From Diaporthe sp. PMI_573 (lineage: Eukaryota > Ascomycota > Sordariomycetes > Diaporthales > Diaporthaceae), in the NCBI GenBank assembly GCA_021399435.1, contig JAJTUP010000115.1, positions 96,275-160,274 of the forward strand: a DNA stretch of 64,000 nucleotides, written 5' to 3'. This document shows, piece after piece, positions 51,755 through 63,869 of this stretch (within the stretch, counting starts at the first letter, position 1; the number at the start of each line of letters is the position of its first letter). Under the pieces are notes generated by a model. It saw only the letters and a list, made by a program, of their open reading frames with translations. It made no database searches and was not told where the DNA came from. Made by a program: the position numbers and the translations under genes.

Positions 51755-54700
51755 TTAATACGAACCCACCATAGGCGACTCCTTAGCCACGAGCCCAGCC
51801 AGTTCCTTGATGCTCCCGGTACTTCGTATGGTCATCAAGGGGAGGTCCGTCCGCAGGTAAGCGATGAGCCAGTTGCGCATCTCGACGCCGATGAGCGAAT
51901 CGACTCCGTAGTGATCGAGGCTCAACTCGAGGTTCAGAGTCTCGGCGGGCGTGGCAATGAGCTTCCCGAGTTGCTTCAGCACCGCGGTGCAGATTATTTC
52001 GATGGCCGACTCTAATGTCGGGGCCTCGTCCAGTCGGTCGGATATATTTCCCTCGTTTCCACCCTGTGCGCCGCCGTTATTCTGGCTCCCCGTGGAGGAC
52101 TCGTCGCCTATCAGATGCGAGAACCTCAACCCCCTCTTCTGGGCGTCACCGCCATTCTCGGGGCACGGCTTGTAACTGACGGCGCATACGCTACTATCCG
52201 GGTCGTCCACCCGGGGCTGGTGCGATATGGCGTAGCTGAGCATGGACAGTACCTGCTGGATGGAGATGGGCTCGAACCCGCGGCGACGTAACTGCCTGGC
52301 CACGGCTGCGTGCTCGGCGAGGTGGCCGACCTCGAGGACGGGCCCCACGTTGATGGAGAAGCCGTGCAAACCGGACGCCGTGCGCTGCCGCATGAGCTCG
52401 TCCTGGAAGCAGCAGGCAGCCGCGTAATTGGTCTGCCCGTCGTTGCCCGTCATACTGACGACGGACGACATGATGACGAAGAAGTCGATATCCGACGACT
52501 GGAAATGCTTGTGCAGGTTTGCCGTGCCCCGGACCTTGGGGTTCATGACGTTCTGCCATGATTCTACCGTCATGTCTTCGAATAGGCCGTCCTGTGGAGA
52601 AGGAAGTGTAATGTTTGGTTAGCATCCAACCAAAGAGAAGAAGAAAACATAGAAAGAGGGGGAGGGGGTGGGGAGGGGTGGGGAGGGTATGATATACCTC
52701 AAAGACGACTGAAGACTGAATGATACCGCGAATGGGTCTGTTTTCTTCCTTGAACTGGCGTGCGATGCTTGCCACCTCATCCTTCGAGGCCACATCGCAT
52801 TTGACGGCAGTCAATCGAACCCCCCTATCCTCCATACTCTTGACAAAGTCCTGATTCTCCTGGGTCTTGGCACCAGAGCGAGAGATGCAAAGGATCTCTT
52901 TAGCTCCGTGACTGGCGAGCCACTCGATGGATGCTTTCCCTATACCACCAAAGCCACCGACGACCGCATACGTGGCATTTGGCTGAAAGGTGGGAGGGAG
53001 GGGTGGGCGAGGAAGAGCCTTTTCTTCATATTAGCAGTCGGTCCGGGGCAGGCAGAAGCAGAAAAGCGCAAAAGAGAAGCAACGTAGAGAAAAGTTTAAG
53101 AAGGGTTAAAAAGAATAACGCACCATTACTTCCTGTCCGTCCTCCACCTTAAGAATAATCTTGCCGGTATGTTTCCCAGCCTGGATATGACGGAACGCTG
53201 TCTCGATCTCCGAGATGGGGAACGTCGTCAGCGCCACGGGCCGGATGGAGGACCCGGCATCGGCAGCCAGCATCCGCACCACGTCGCCTAGCACGCGCTG
53301 GGCTAAGGGCTTGTTAATATCGATGATGAGGGCCATGTCCACGTAGGCAAAAGTAATATTCTTGAGCATAAAAGCCATGGGCATCAGGGCATCGTCCATG
53401 AGTTCCTTGCGGCCAATCTCGACGAAGCGGCCAAAGGGTGCCAGGACATTGCACGAGTGCCGGAACATCTCCCCGGACAACGAATTGAGCACCACGTCGA
53501 CGCCCCGCCCGCCCGTAGCCCGGCGGATACCCGAGAGAAAGGCGCCCGTGCGGCTCGAGAAGATGTGGTCGCGAGGGATACCGAACTGGTCAACGAGCAG
53601 GTTGACTTTGTCGTCGCTGCTGACCGTGGCGAAGACCTCGGCCCCGATGTCCATGGCGAGCATGATGGCGGCCTGCCCGACGGCTCCCGCGGCCGAGTGG
53701 ATGAGGATCTTGTCGCCTTTGGCCAGGCGGCCCATGTCGACGAGGGAGTAGTAGACGGTGGCCCACACGATGGGCACGCTGGCGGCCTCCTCGAAGCTGA
53801 GGTTCTCGGGAACGACGTGGCAGCAGTCACCGTGGACCACGGGGTAGTTGGTGTACGAGTCCGAGTACAGTGCCATGACGCGGTCTCCCAGTTGGAAGCG
53901 TCCCCGCATGTTGGCGCCGACCTCGACGACGATCCCGCTGCAGTCGTTGCGCATCTGGGTGATGCCCGGGAGCTGACCCGCGGCGATGAGGACGTCTTTG
54001 AAGTTGATGCTGGCGGCGCGGAGCTCCAGCCGAACCTCATCGGGCCCGACGACGACGGGTGTCCCGGTGGTGGTGGGTTTCCAACGAATCGAATCGAGCA
54101 GTCCCGTAACGCCCAGCTCGGCAGCCATGGTCGTCCGGTTCTCGTCGAAAAAGGGGGTTGGTACTGGAGGGGACTGGTGGTGCATGCTTCGGATATATTC
54201 GCTGTTCTCGCGATGAGGAAACAGCCTAGACACGTAGAGCTGGCTGTCCCTCTCGAGGAACTCATTCTCCGTCTCGTGGCCCGGTCGGTTGAGATCGAAA
54301 GCCGAGGTACGCTGAAGCAGGACGGGGAGCCACTGGGCGATCTTTTCCGAGACGTCCCCACCACCTTGCTGCGAAAATTGGATGGTCACGAAGCGGATGT
54401 GAGGGTGCTCCAGGCGAAGGCATCGAGCCAGTCCCGTCCAAATCGCCGAGGAGGAGCTGTCAGCCTCCGTGCTGTAGCCGGTTCCAACGAATAGGACGGT
54501 GCGTGCCCGGAGCACCCAGTTCTTGAAGGCCTGCCAGCTTGACTGGCTGGGACTCGCACACAGATACTTGGCCACCTCGGGAAGAAGGACGACCATGTTG
54601 GCTGATTCCGGCGTCGGCCCGGACAAGGAGTGAGCCGAAACTTGGGCTTCCGGTAGGGTTTTGTCGATGGTAGAAGTGTCATTGAGCCGGCAGGCATCAT

Positions 54701-57700
54701 GGGTGACAAGATCAATGCGCAGCACCTCAGAGGTAGGACTAGCAGCAAGCCAAGGTCGAGTGGCGATAAAGACGCCCATTGTTCCATCGTCAGCCGCGGG
54801 ACAATCCTCGAAGCACAGCTGCGGGTCCTGAAATCCTGCCTTTTCTAGGTCAAAGTGCGGCGGGCTGCGTGTCGTGGCTAGCAGGAGGAGCTTTCCCCCC
54901 GGCTTCAGCACCTGTCTCGCACCGGCGAGGACTGAGTCAACTTCTTGGCCGCTCACGAGGACTACATCATATTCCCCACCGTCGTCGTCGCTGGCACCAT
55001 CTTGAAGCCCCTGCTGCTGCTGGAAATCCTCCAAGTCCCGAAATCCCAGGACGTCAGCAAGGGGGTTCCCGCACTCCTCCTTGACGGACTCGAAGTCCTC
55101 TTGAGACAGCCCAGACACATCAAACCTTGCCAAATAGCGATCGCCGTCCCCACTGCCACCATTGACGGCCTGCAATATGGGCCGCGCAGCTGCCGTCATG
55201 CCGGCTCCGATTCCGAGGGCTTTCAGCCGGGGCGTCTGTCTCCCCAGGGCACGGCAGTATTCCGCCACCTGGTCGATGCAGTGTGAGGGCTCCGAGGTGC
55301 GCCCACAGATCTTCCTCGGGCCCTCGACTTTCCAAGCACTCACATACGGGACCCAGTCCACGTTGTAGCAAACATTTCCAGATTCGCCACCCAGGTTGGC
55401 TGCTTCGTCGGGAAGTCTGATAAAGTTAATGCCTCGAGCCACGATTAGAGGCTCACCACCGCCGTTATCGTCTCGGATCGCCACGTCATACGCATACGGA
55501 TTCTCCGTACTAGCGACCGAGGTGCTCCGGACGGTCCTCCCCGCTGCCATCGGCTTATTGGTCGACACGCGCATCTCGGTTATGAAGGTGGGCACCGTGG
55601 GCGACGTGACGCCGCCGTCGAAAGCCAGCGAGGCGAAGAAACCCTGGAACATACACGAATCCAGGAGTCCTACCGGCCAGATGTTGCCCAACCCCCCACC
55701 GGTGCCGGTAGTGCCGGTATCCGGGGGGGCCGCCGTGGCAGTGGCCACGCACGCCCCGGCTGCGGTTCTCAACCCGGAGAGGCTATCGAAGGGGTGCTGC
55801 CAGTGGAAACCCAGCCGCTGGCTGAGGGTATAGAATTGGCTCGACTTGACCTGGCGGGAGCACCGGGCCTCCTGGAGCTCCAATTCTCCTTCTTCCTCCG
55901 CGGTCCACCATTCTTTCCCGCCGAGGCCGCCGCCGTTGAGTTCGTTACCGACGCCGATCAGACCCCGGCAATGCTCGGTCCACCTCTCGTCCTCGCCCGT
56001 AACGGAGAAGATGCGGAACTCATCCCAATGCGAAGATGACGCGCTAGCGCATTTGGGCTGCGGGCGGAGAGACAGGGCAATCTCGACATCGGGCCCGTCT
56101 TCGTTCAGCAAGAGGGCTTTAACGATGCTCACGTTCCGCAGGAGCATGCTCTCGATCCGCACAGCCGGGTCCTGCGCACGCCGGTGCTGGTGCAGGGCCT
56201 GGAGAGCCATGGTCAGATAACCCGCCGCGGGGAAGATCAACTGCCTCTGCACGACGTGGCCTTTCAGCCAAGATAGTCTCTTCAGGCTCAGGAATTGTCG
56301 CCACCGCGGCTCCAGCTTGTTCGCCTCGGGGGAGAGAGTCCCCAGTAGCTCGTGGGGTGGGTACTTGCGGTGGGCGTAGTTCTTGTTCACCCGCGTGTTG
56401 TGCCAGAAGGTCTTCTCGTGGTCGAAAGGGTATAGGGGCAGATCGACCAGTTGTTTCGGGGTACGGACCGGGTCGTAGTGGCCCAGCCGGTGGAGCGGCA
56501 GTGATAGTCCCCCACGAATGTGCAGCTGGGCTAGGGACTCGAGAAGCGATAGCTCTCCGTCTTTGCCCCTCACCAGACTACTCATGTACTCGATCGGAGG
56601 TCGTTGTTTGCCCCCCATATCTTGAAATATCTGCTTCACTGGTCCTCCCAGTTGCGAGTGAGGGCCCAACTCCATGACCACATCAACATGACCACCTTGG
56701 TACTCGTGCCTATCCATCTGTGTCACTGCTTGTGTGAAGAGAACAGGACTCAGCAGGTTCTTTGCCCAGTAATCGGGACGGGTAAGCTCGGATAGGTCGG
56801 GGCAGCTCCTTGCCGCTCACGCTGCTGAAGAAGCGGCAGGTAGATCTGGCTCTGTCCTGGGCAGGATCTGTGGCTAAACCGGCCAGACACTTGATGTATT
56901 GATCGGCAACCGCTTCCATGTGATGCGAGTGATACGCAGCGCCGTTGGTTTTGAGCTTGCGGTTGAACGTTCCGGCCTGGTCAAGGTCTGCTTTGAAAGC
57001 ATCGATGGAAGCGGCATCTCCCGAGACGGTCAGGCTGCGCGGACTGTTGAAGCACGCCACCCCCATGCGACCATGCTCGGTCCCCAGCTTTTGGATGGAC
57101 TCTTGGATAGCCTCGGGGCTTGCGCCGACGGCAAGCATGGCACCGCCAGCTGCACCGGGAGGCCTTTCGCGAGGAGATCGCTCGTGACCTTGCGCGGAAG
57201 TAGGATACGGCCATGGCGTGGTCGAACGAAAGGCCCCGACGGCATAAGCAGCCGCAATCTCACCGCTGGAGTGGCCCCACCACGGCGCACGGCGAGATGC
57301 CATACTCGGCCAAGAGGTCGACCAGCGCAAGCTGGATGGCCGTACACGCAGGCTGGGAAATGGTAGGCTCGTTGATGCGAGACTCGTCGCCACCTCGGCG
57401 CAGCTCCTCCAACAGGTCCCACGGACAGCCCAGGCGCGCAACCTGCTGGCTAGCCTGTTCCATGGACCGGCGAAATGTCGAATGCCGGAGGAGTTCGCGT
57501 CCCATGTTGGCGTATTGCGCTCCCTGGCCGGTGAAGATGAAGCCGACAGATGTTTTGCTTCTTCGCTTCCGACTTCACGATGGGGGATTGTTCCGCCGCG
57601 TTCAGCTGCTGGATCAACTTCTCCACATTGGGGGCAACTATCGCCAGCCGATGCGAGTGGGACACTGAGCTTCCCCAGAGTGTAAGCAAGCCGAGACAGC

Positions 57701-59613
57701 AGTTCGTTGGATCTGCTGCTGCTGCTCGACTCCCTTCTGGTTCCTACATATCGTATCAACCTGCCGCAGAGCGCCTGGCAACTCTTCTCGCTGGCAGCGC
57801 TGATGAAGAAAACACGCTGAGTTTCTTCGTCCTCCGTCGTGGTGGTGGTTGATGATGATAGCAGCGGCGGCACCCCGGGAGCTTTTTCCAGGACAACATG
57901 AGCGTTGGTCCCTCCGTATCCGAAGCTGCAGTGGGAAACCTGTCAGTGTCACATATGACTTCATTGGCGAGAGAGAGCTCAGGTTCACCAACCTATTCAC
58001 AGATATCCTCCGTAATCACGAGTTTCGAGTTTGGTGGGGATCTAGGTAAACCCAGTTAGCCAACGATAAAATGCCCTCCCTCTATGTACGCATGATGACC
58101 TGAACAGCTTACCCGGATCTTCCACTCGTCAAGTAGTAACTTCGGGTTCGGAGTGATAAAGTTGGCCTGCGGGGGGATCATGCCATGTTCCAGCATGAGA
58201 ACACTCTTGATCAAGCTCGCCAGACCAGCAGCCGCTTCCGTGTGTCCGATATTGGCCTTGACAGAGCCAATCGGCAGGGCTTCAGTTGAAAGCTTGCGTG
58301 GCCCGAATGCCTGAGCAATGCGCCAGCTTCGATGGGATCTCCAACCTGCGTGCCCGTGCCGTGCGCCTCGATATAATCGGCTTCCGGGTCGCCCAGTATG
58401 GGTCTGTATGCCCTGGCGATGGCATCCACCTGGGCGGACGCGCTGGGGACCGCGATCCCTGGCGTCCTGCCGTCTTGGGTCACCGAAGTGTTGCGGATTA
58501 CGGCTCGGATGCTGTCGTCGTCTCGGATGGCGGCCGAAAGAGGCTTGATCACCACACCGGTACATCCTTCTCCTCGGCCGTAGCCGGCGGCGCGCGAGTC
58601 GAACGCGAAGGACCGGCCTTCGCTCGATAGCAGGGACAGTTTACTCTGGTAGACGAACCGCTGAGGATCGAGGAGGAGATTCACGCCACCGACGAAGCAT
58701 TGGGATGCCTCACCGCTGCGCAGACTGTGAATGGCTTGGTGTAGAGCCACGAGACTGGAGGAACATCCGGTGTCCACCGTGAAAATTGGTCCATGTAGGT
58801 TGTAGAAGTACGAGATGCGGTTGGAGGAAATAGCCGGCCCCAGTCCCCGTCGCCAGATACTTGGGTAGATTGCTAGTGTCGCGTGTCGCTATCTCGTGGT
58901 AGTCTGAAACCCACTGACCCACGTACACACCCGTGTTGGATCCCCAGAGCGATTCCATGCTCATGCCGGCATTCTCAAAAGACTCAAAGGCTATCTCCAA
59001 AAGAAGTCGATGCTGCGGATCCATGGCCTAGACCAGACATTACATACATAGTAGTATGAGTTAGTAGCTATTAGTCCATAACTTCCCTCTGCCCCCAGAA
59101 AAAGCCTATCTGTATAGTACTGACCTTGACTTCCAGTTGGTTCAAGCCGAAGAACCCTGCGTCAAAAGCGCTGATATCTCCCTTGAGAAAGTGTGCTCCT
59201 CTCACATTCATCTTGTAGTCCCGTTAGCCGACAGTTTACTGTGTGCAGAGGGGAAGGGGGTATGGCATTTTTCCCCCTAGGTAATAGTTTCACTCACCGT
59301 TTCACCCGTTTCTCCATGATGATCCTGGAATGCCTTCATGTTGAATCTGGCTCCAGGACCAGGCGTCCATTGCCGTGCGTCCTTTCTTCAGCATCTCCCA
59401 GAAGTCTTCAGGGTTATTGGCGCTCCCGGGCAATCTGCAACTCATGCCAACAATGGCAATTGGTTCCATGTTCTGGCCACTTTCATAAGACGCGGGCGTA
59501 GAGATGCCCGATGAAGATGAAATTGAGCTTGTCACATTGGACTCGGTGTTGATGATTGGGACATGGCTAGTAGTAGTGCCATCACCATTCGATCTTGCCA
59601 AGTTGCTCGTCAT
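51755..59613 (-). CDS. Highly reducing polyketide synthase, ten single-base indels in the KS-AT part
   Basis: Seven exons (59613-59298, 59211-59125, 59027-58113, 58041-58001, 57925-53124, 52982-52698, 52591-51755), about 2426 codons. KS has [24 protein letters not shown] and the [10 protein letters not shown] histidine. AT has [14 protein letters not shown] has the [15 protein letters not shown] site (His kept, usual Gly is Arg) and [10 protein letters not shown] short methyltransferase-like region has a weak GIGAGM motif. ER has [17 protein letters not shown] has [14 protein letters not shown] and NYAAA, and ACP has GVDSL. There is no thioesterase or reductase, so release needs a partner. 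Frame breaks lie near 59376, 58837, 58325, 57665, 57560, 57265, 57225, 57193, 57160 and 56795; none lies in 56.79-51.76 kb. As written the gene is not translatable in full. Confidence 0.9.
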
Positions 59614-60012
59614 TTTCTTCTTTCACAACAGGCCAGTACGTCTGTTTTTTTTTTTTCTTTCTTTCGAGAAGGCAGGGCTCGCCTAGTACCAATTAATGGT
59701 TGTATTGAAAGTCGTACGAGGTTAAGGAGACACAAGCAAGACACATCGTCACAGCTATATACTCGAAGGCTTTGCTGTTCAAGTTATTCTTCTAACTAAA
59801 CCCACACCGCTGATTCCACAACAAACTGGATCTTAGTAAGTTTAAGGGGTTTGTCTAATACGTCTAGTTGTCGCGATACATGGAAAGATAGCTGCGTCGA
59901 CTGCCCCGAGGTAGCTGAACCGAGCGGTAGGTATTCCAATAGTTCCGAATAATATCAAGGATCGATAATCCGAATGCCCAATCAGATGCGTACTATCTCT
60001 TTCGGGCAAATA
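59614..60012. promoter_or_regulatory. Upstream region of the PKS gene
   Basis: About 400 bases before the PKS ATG (AAAATGACG context). It starts with a poly-T/C tract at 59644-59664, that is, an A/G-rich leader on the PKS strand. No transcription-factor site is claimed. Confidence 0.4.
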
Positions 60013-60648
60013 GTACGGAGGTCGATCACAAAAGTTAGGGCCGAATTGCCAAGACGCTAAGGCTTGAGTGCAGTTGGCAAGGGCTGTCAGGTGTGGAGAG
60101 GATGGCTAAATATGGAAAGGATTTGTATAGTGTTGTCATCAGCTGAAGCCAGGGATAGCCAGGATCTCCCCTAACAACCACACGAGTTTTTGCTTTTGTT
60201 GCAATTTAAAGCTATTTCACACGCAGCACGCACCTCGAGTCACACCGCTAAAGCGTTGTATTCGAACGTTAAAATCGTTATAATCGTCGAATTCGTCGAA
60301 TTCGAGCGTTTTCTCCTTTCTCCTTTCTCCTTCAGGCCAGAGGATGGGCGCCCGTCAACACGTGGATCCTGCTACCAAGGCAACGATTTTAGCCCTAAGG
60401 TCGCCAGCTGTTGGGTTGGATACTGCGAGGATTGAGGCTATTACGGGCGTTAGTCGGAGACAGATAACCAAGATCTGGAACCGGGCTATCGAACGTGGCT
60501 TTGATCCCACAGCACAGCCGTTACCTATTTACGTTTTGGGAAATTTTTAACAGGCGGTGTGTGGTAGCAGTATCCTAGGCAGCCAGCTGGCAAGATTCTC
60601 TTAGCGTCTTGGCAATTCGGCCCTAACTTTTGTGATCGACCTCCGTAC
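60013..60648 (+). mobile_element. Internally deleted Tc1/mariner element between PKS and acyltransferase
   Basis: Perfect inverted termini of about 48 bp starting GTACGGAGGTCGATCAC, flanked by TA on both sides (60011-60012, 60649-60650). The 636-bp body retains only the N-terminal helix-turn-helix part of a transposase, so it is a deletion derivative that depends on another copy. It separates the divergent promoters of the PKS and the acyltransferase and could affect both. Confidence 0.88.
60344..60550 (+). pseudogene. Tc1/mariner transposase N-terminus
   Basis: 68 residues from ATG: VDPATKATILALRSP and LDTARIEAITGVSRRQITKI, a homeodomain-like helix-turn-helix as found at the start of Tc1/mariner transposases. 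The catalytic domain is absent, removed by the internal deletion of the element. Confidence 0.65.
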
Positions 60649-60958
60649 TACATAGGGGGAAAAAAAAAGAAAGAAAAAAAAAGCCATTACTTAGCGTCAA
60701 AGCGGCGCGTACGCACTAATATGCGGCTACTGTGGACTTCAGCTTCGAACTACTACTAGGTAGCCTCCCAAGTAGACCTAAATGAAAATCGTTGGCGATC
60801 ATTACTTATCTCCGAGACAATCAGTTGATATATGCGATTGAAGTCTCCTTGCCTTGTAGCCCATTTACACAGCCGTCTCTGTTAAAGTATCTATCAATTA
60901 ATCACCACCTTTCAAGCTTCGCTCACCCGGGTTTTTCTTCCACAAGAAATCAGCTGAA
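60649..60958. promoter_or_regulatory. Upstream region of the acyltransferase gene
   Basis: About 310 bases between the transposon end and the acyltransferase ATG. Contains an A/G-rich tract at 60655-60682 and a CT-rich segment nearer the start. No specific binding site is claimed. Confidence 0.4.
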
Positions 60959-62446
60959 ATGTGTCAACTTCGCGAATCGACTGTAGTCGGCCTCGCTGAG
61001 CCTCTCTGCGAGGATACAATCCCGCTTTCAACCTTGGATCAGCATGCCATTCGACTTTATTCCAAAGTCTTGGCAGGCTTCGAGACGAAAGAAACAGTAG
61101 ATATCGGGCAGGCGATTGAGCACCTCAAAGAGGGCCTAGCAAGGGCTCTATGCGAGGTTCCCGACTTTGCCGCCAATGTCAAGGCTGTACCTGGGTCCAA
61201 GACCAACCGACTCGAACTTGACATCGGCCCGGAGTCCGGGGTGCTATTTCAGGCAGTCGACCATCGATCCAGTGCAGAAGAAGGATCCGAAAGCTGCCCT
61301 GACTTGCTCCGGAATCAGACGTACCAAGATCTCGAAAAGGCCAACTTCCCATTGACTACTATCCCATCGAGGTTCTACTGTGTCCCCAACGCAAAGCCCG
61401 AGGACGAGCATCCGGATGAGGGTCTCCCGGCGCTCCTCGTCCGGGCCAATATTATCAACGGTGGGCTCCTGCTTGGTATCACCTGGCACCATACCGTGGC
61501 GGATGGACGAGGCATAGGCAACTTCTCCCGGGTGTGGGCCAGGGAGACCAATCTCGCCTCCAATCACGTCTACGCCGACATTCCCGAGCCTCCCACGGAT
61601 GGGAGTCGGGATCGATGGAGGCTGAATTTGAAGTCGGACGGTGCCACCATTGCCGACTTTCCGGACTACGAAGCGGACCCATTTGACCGTCGCCCGGATC
61701 CGACCCGCCCACATCTGCTCGACTGCAAGATCCCCGTACCCCCCAACACGAAGACATCCATGTGGCATTTCAGCTCGGCGGCCATCCGGTCCCTCGTAAG
61801 CCTCGTCAACAGCGGCGGCGCCGCCGCCGGGTCGACGAACCAGCAGTTCACCCAATCCGAGGCCATCTCGGCCCTCTTGTGGAAGCACGTCAGCCTGGCC
61901 CGTCAGCTTCACGTTTCCCAGCCGCCGGACGCTAGCTCGCTGTTCAGCACGCGCATGGATTTTCGGCGGCGGGTGAACCCGCCTCTAGCCCCGGAGTTCA
62001 TCGGCAACGCCAACCAGCCTGTCCCGCGGACCCGGGCTTCAATTCGGGACTTGTGCACGCCGTCGACAGCCGAATCGCTAGCGGCCGTCGCGCAAATGAT
62101 CAAGAAGGCCGTGGCGGAAAACGACGAAAAGAAGCTGCGGAGCCTGGCCGGGTTGGTCGATACGCTGCCCTCGGTGACGGATCTGGTGCTCATGCTCGAC
62201 ACGAACCCAGGTCCCGATTTCGCCATCACCGATGTATCCGGCTTGGATACCATGGACCTGGACTGGGGGAGGGGCCTTGGTTGCATCTCTTGTATCAGGG
62301 CGTTGACCCGTTACCGAGGTTTCACGTCGATTCTTCCCCGGGATCAGAGGGATGGTCATCCGGTGGTGCTTCTGTGCGATGCGGATGCGGTTACACGCCT
62401 AAGGGCCGATACCATGTTCACGCAGTTTGCCGAGTTCTTGTATTAG
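60959..62446 (+). CDS. BAHD-type acyltransferase (transferase family)
   Basis: 495 residues in one exon from ATG at 60959 (GAAATGTG context), with no frame break. The catalytic HxxxD motif is HHTVADG at residues 177-183. The C-terminal structural motif, usually DFGWG, appears as LDWGRG near residue 435. The overall pattern (an N-terminal segment including LSTLDQHAIRLYSKVLAGF, then a SALLWKH helix in the second half) matches fungal members related to trichothecene 3-O-acetyltransferase. Such enzymes move acyl groups from CoA or carrier protein to hydroxyls. Divergent orientation beside a reducing PKS without release domain suggests it esterifies or releases the polyketide; this is inference from context. 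Confidence 0.88.
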   Translation: MCQLRESTVVGLAEPLCEDTIPLSTLDQHAIRLYSKVLAGFETKETVDIGQAIEHLKEGLARALCEVPDFAANVKAVPGSKTNRLELDIGPESGVLFQAVDHRSSAEEGSESCPDLLRNQTYQDLEKANFPLTTIPSRFYCVPNAKPEDEHPDEGLPALLVRANIINGGLLLGITWHHTVADGRGIGNFSRVWARETNLASNHVYADIPEPPTDGSRDRWRLNLKSDGATIADFPDYEADPFDRRPDPTRPHLLDCKIPVPPNTKTSMWHFSSAAIRSLVSLVNSGGAAAGSTNQQFTQSEAISALLWKHVSLARQLHVSQPPDASSLFSTRMDFRRRVNPPLAPEFIGNANQPVPRTRASIRDLCTPSTAESLAAVAQMIKKAVAENDEKKLRSLAGLVDTLPSVTDLVLMLDTNPGPDFAITDVSGLDTMDLDWGRGLGCISCIRALTRYRGFTSILPRDQRDGHPVVLLCDADAVTRLRADTMFTQFAEFLY

Positions 62447-63608
62447 TGTCGTCTCCGGGAGCAACCCACGAGCGGCGGCAAGTGGTGTGCAGGTTAGATA
62501 ATTACCATCTGAAAGCAAGTTACATACTTGAGGTATATAGTACACATTGAACAAATTGACCAGGGGGCCATTATTATGACTCGCCTTAAGCAGTTTATAG
62601 GTTTCATATTAGCTGTGACGGATGCAATCTGCTATGTCGTGCAGGTGATTACCTCTCGTATTATTAAGTGAAACATCGAGCGGGATTGACAGCAGCGGTC
62701 AATGCAGAGGCAGTCAAAGTTTACTTCCCAAATGGCTTCCCTGAGGACTATGACCTTTCAACAACATCATCGACGTGCCATGTCGGGAAAGACAGCCCAT
62801 GTTGGGCAAGCCTTGTCTGCAGAAGGTTCACACCTTCTAATTGACTTTCAACTATCCCCAGCACTTGCTGGGGCTCCGGGTTGTCGACCAGGTCCGAGAA
62901 GACCTGGCTTGGTGGTACAGCCTGACTTCACTGAGGAACGAGTTCACTCGGCATGTCGGACTCGGACTCAAATCTTTACATATTGCAACCTCGGACAAGC
63001 CGGGCATTTGCCCATGAAGATTTCAGGGCCGTCATTGTCGTGGTGTTGCACACACGTGTCCCCCTGTCGAAGCAGGCGGATGGAACAGACATGAACAATC
63101 CAAGGATCTTCGTGGACATTACATGGGCACAACCTTGAACAGTTTGAATGATTGGTGCAGGTATCAAACATAGTTGACGATTCGATGCACCGAATCCACT
63201 TAGCAACGCAGAGCCCCCACCCAAGGAGAATCAAGAAGAAGCACGGGAAAGCTGTGGCGGAATTGTCGGTCTTCGCGGTCTGGTTAGAAGACGTGAACAA
63301 GGCATTGCGGAAAAAAGTGCTCCCTTCCAAAGAAAGACTCAGGGAAAGGATCCCTCCGGAACAGAAGTACCTGTATTTAACCCAACAGCCATGACGTAGT
63401 CTTTCAAAATACGGGACTCTGTTGGGTACTCAGACATATTTATGCACCAAAGTCTGCGAGGAGAGGGTTCACAACCAGATTATGGTGCGTACAAACTAGA
63501 TGGGCACGAAAATACTCTTTCTACGGCAGGTCTCGTCGTCAAGCCTGGCGGCACATCTGCCACGGACCCCCCGCCGGCCCCATGCCTGACTTTACTGTGG
63601 GGTACTGA
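62447..63608. other. Stretch with broken, protein-like frames
   Basis: Peptide-like segments appear in different frames (for example FPEDYDLSTTSSTCHVGKDS near 62745 and ADGTDMNNPRIFVDITWAQP near 63077) with stops between them, as in a decayed gene. No family recognised. Confidence 0.35.
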
Positions 63609-63869
63609 TCGCCTTATCTGTACCCGCACGCGCAGGCGTGGAAATATCACAACCAGACGTCGGACCGCAACGAGACCAAGCCGGTGACCTACGGGTGTAA
63701 TCCTTACCAGCTTTGCGGCCGCGACAACAACGCTGACCAGGCCTACATCGATACCATTGTCGGCAATGGTAGCTACAGCGCCCTCAACCGTAGCCTTATC
63801 TCTTTCCTCCTTTCCTCTTTTCATCCCGAGACAATACCAAGGAGCTCACATCTAAAGATCACATATTAA
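63609..63869 (+). pseudogene. Fragment of an unknown, possibly secreted protein
   Basis: After a TGA, an open frame reads YLYPHAQAWKYHNQTSDR, then TYGCNPYQLCGRDNNADQAY and IVGNGSYSALN, with several possible N-glycosylation sites (NQT, NET, NGS, NRS) and a C-x5-C pair. Upstream text in the same frame (PPPAPMPDFTVGY)before the stop seems to belong to it. No start codon; family not recognised. Confidence 0.3.

Noticed and set aside
53457..54494. 345-codon plus-strand ORF
   Set aside because: It is the antisense shadow of the PKS enoyl-reductase region, which has clear motifs on the minus strand; high GC keeps the opposite frame open.
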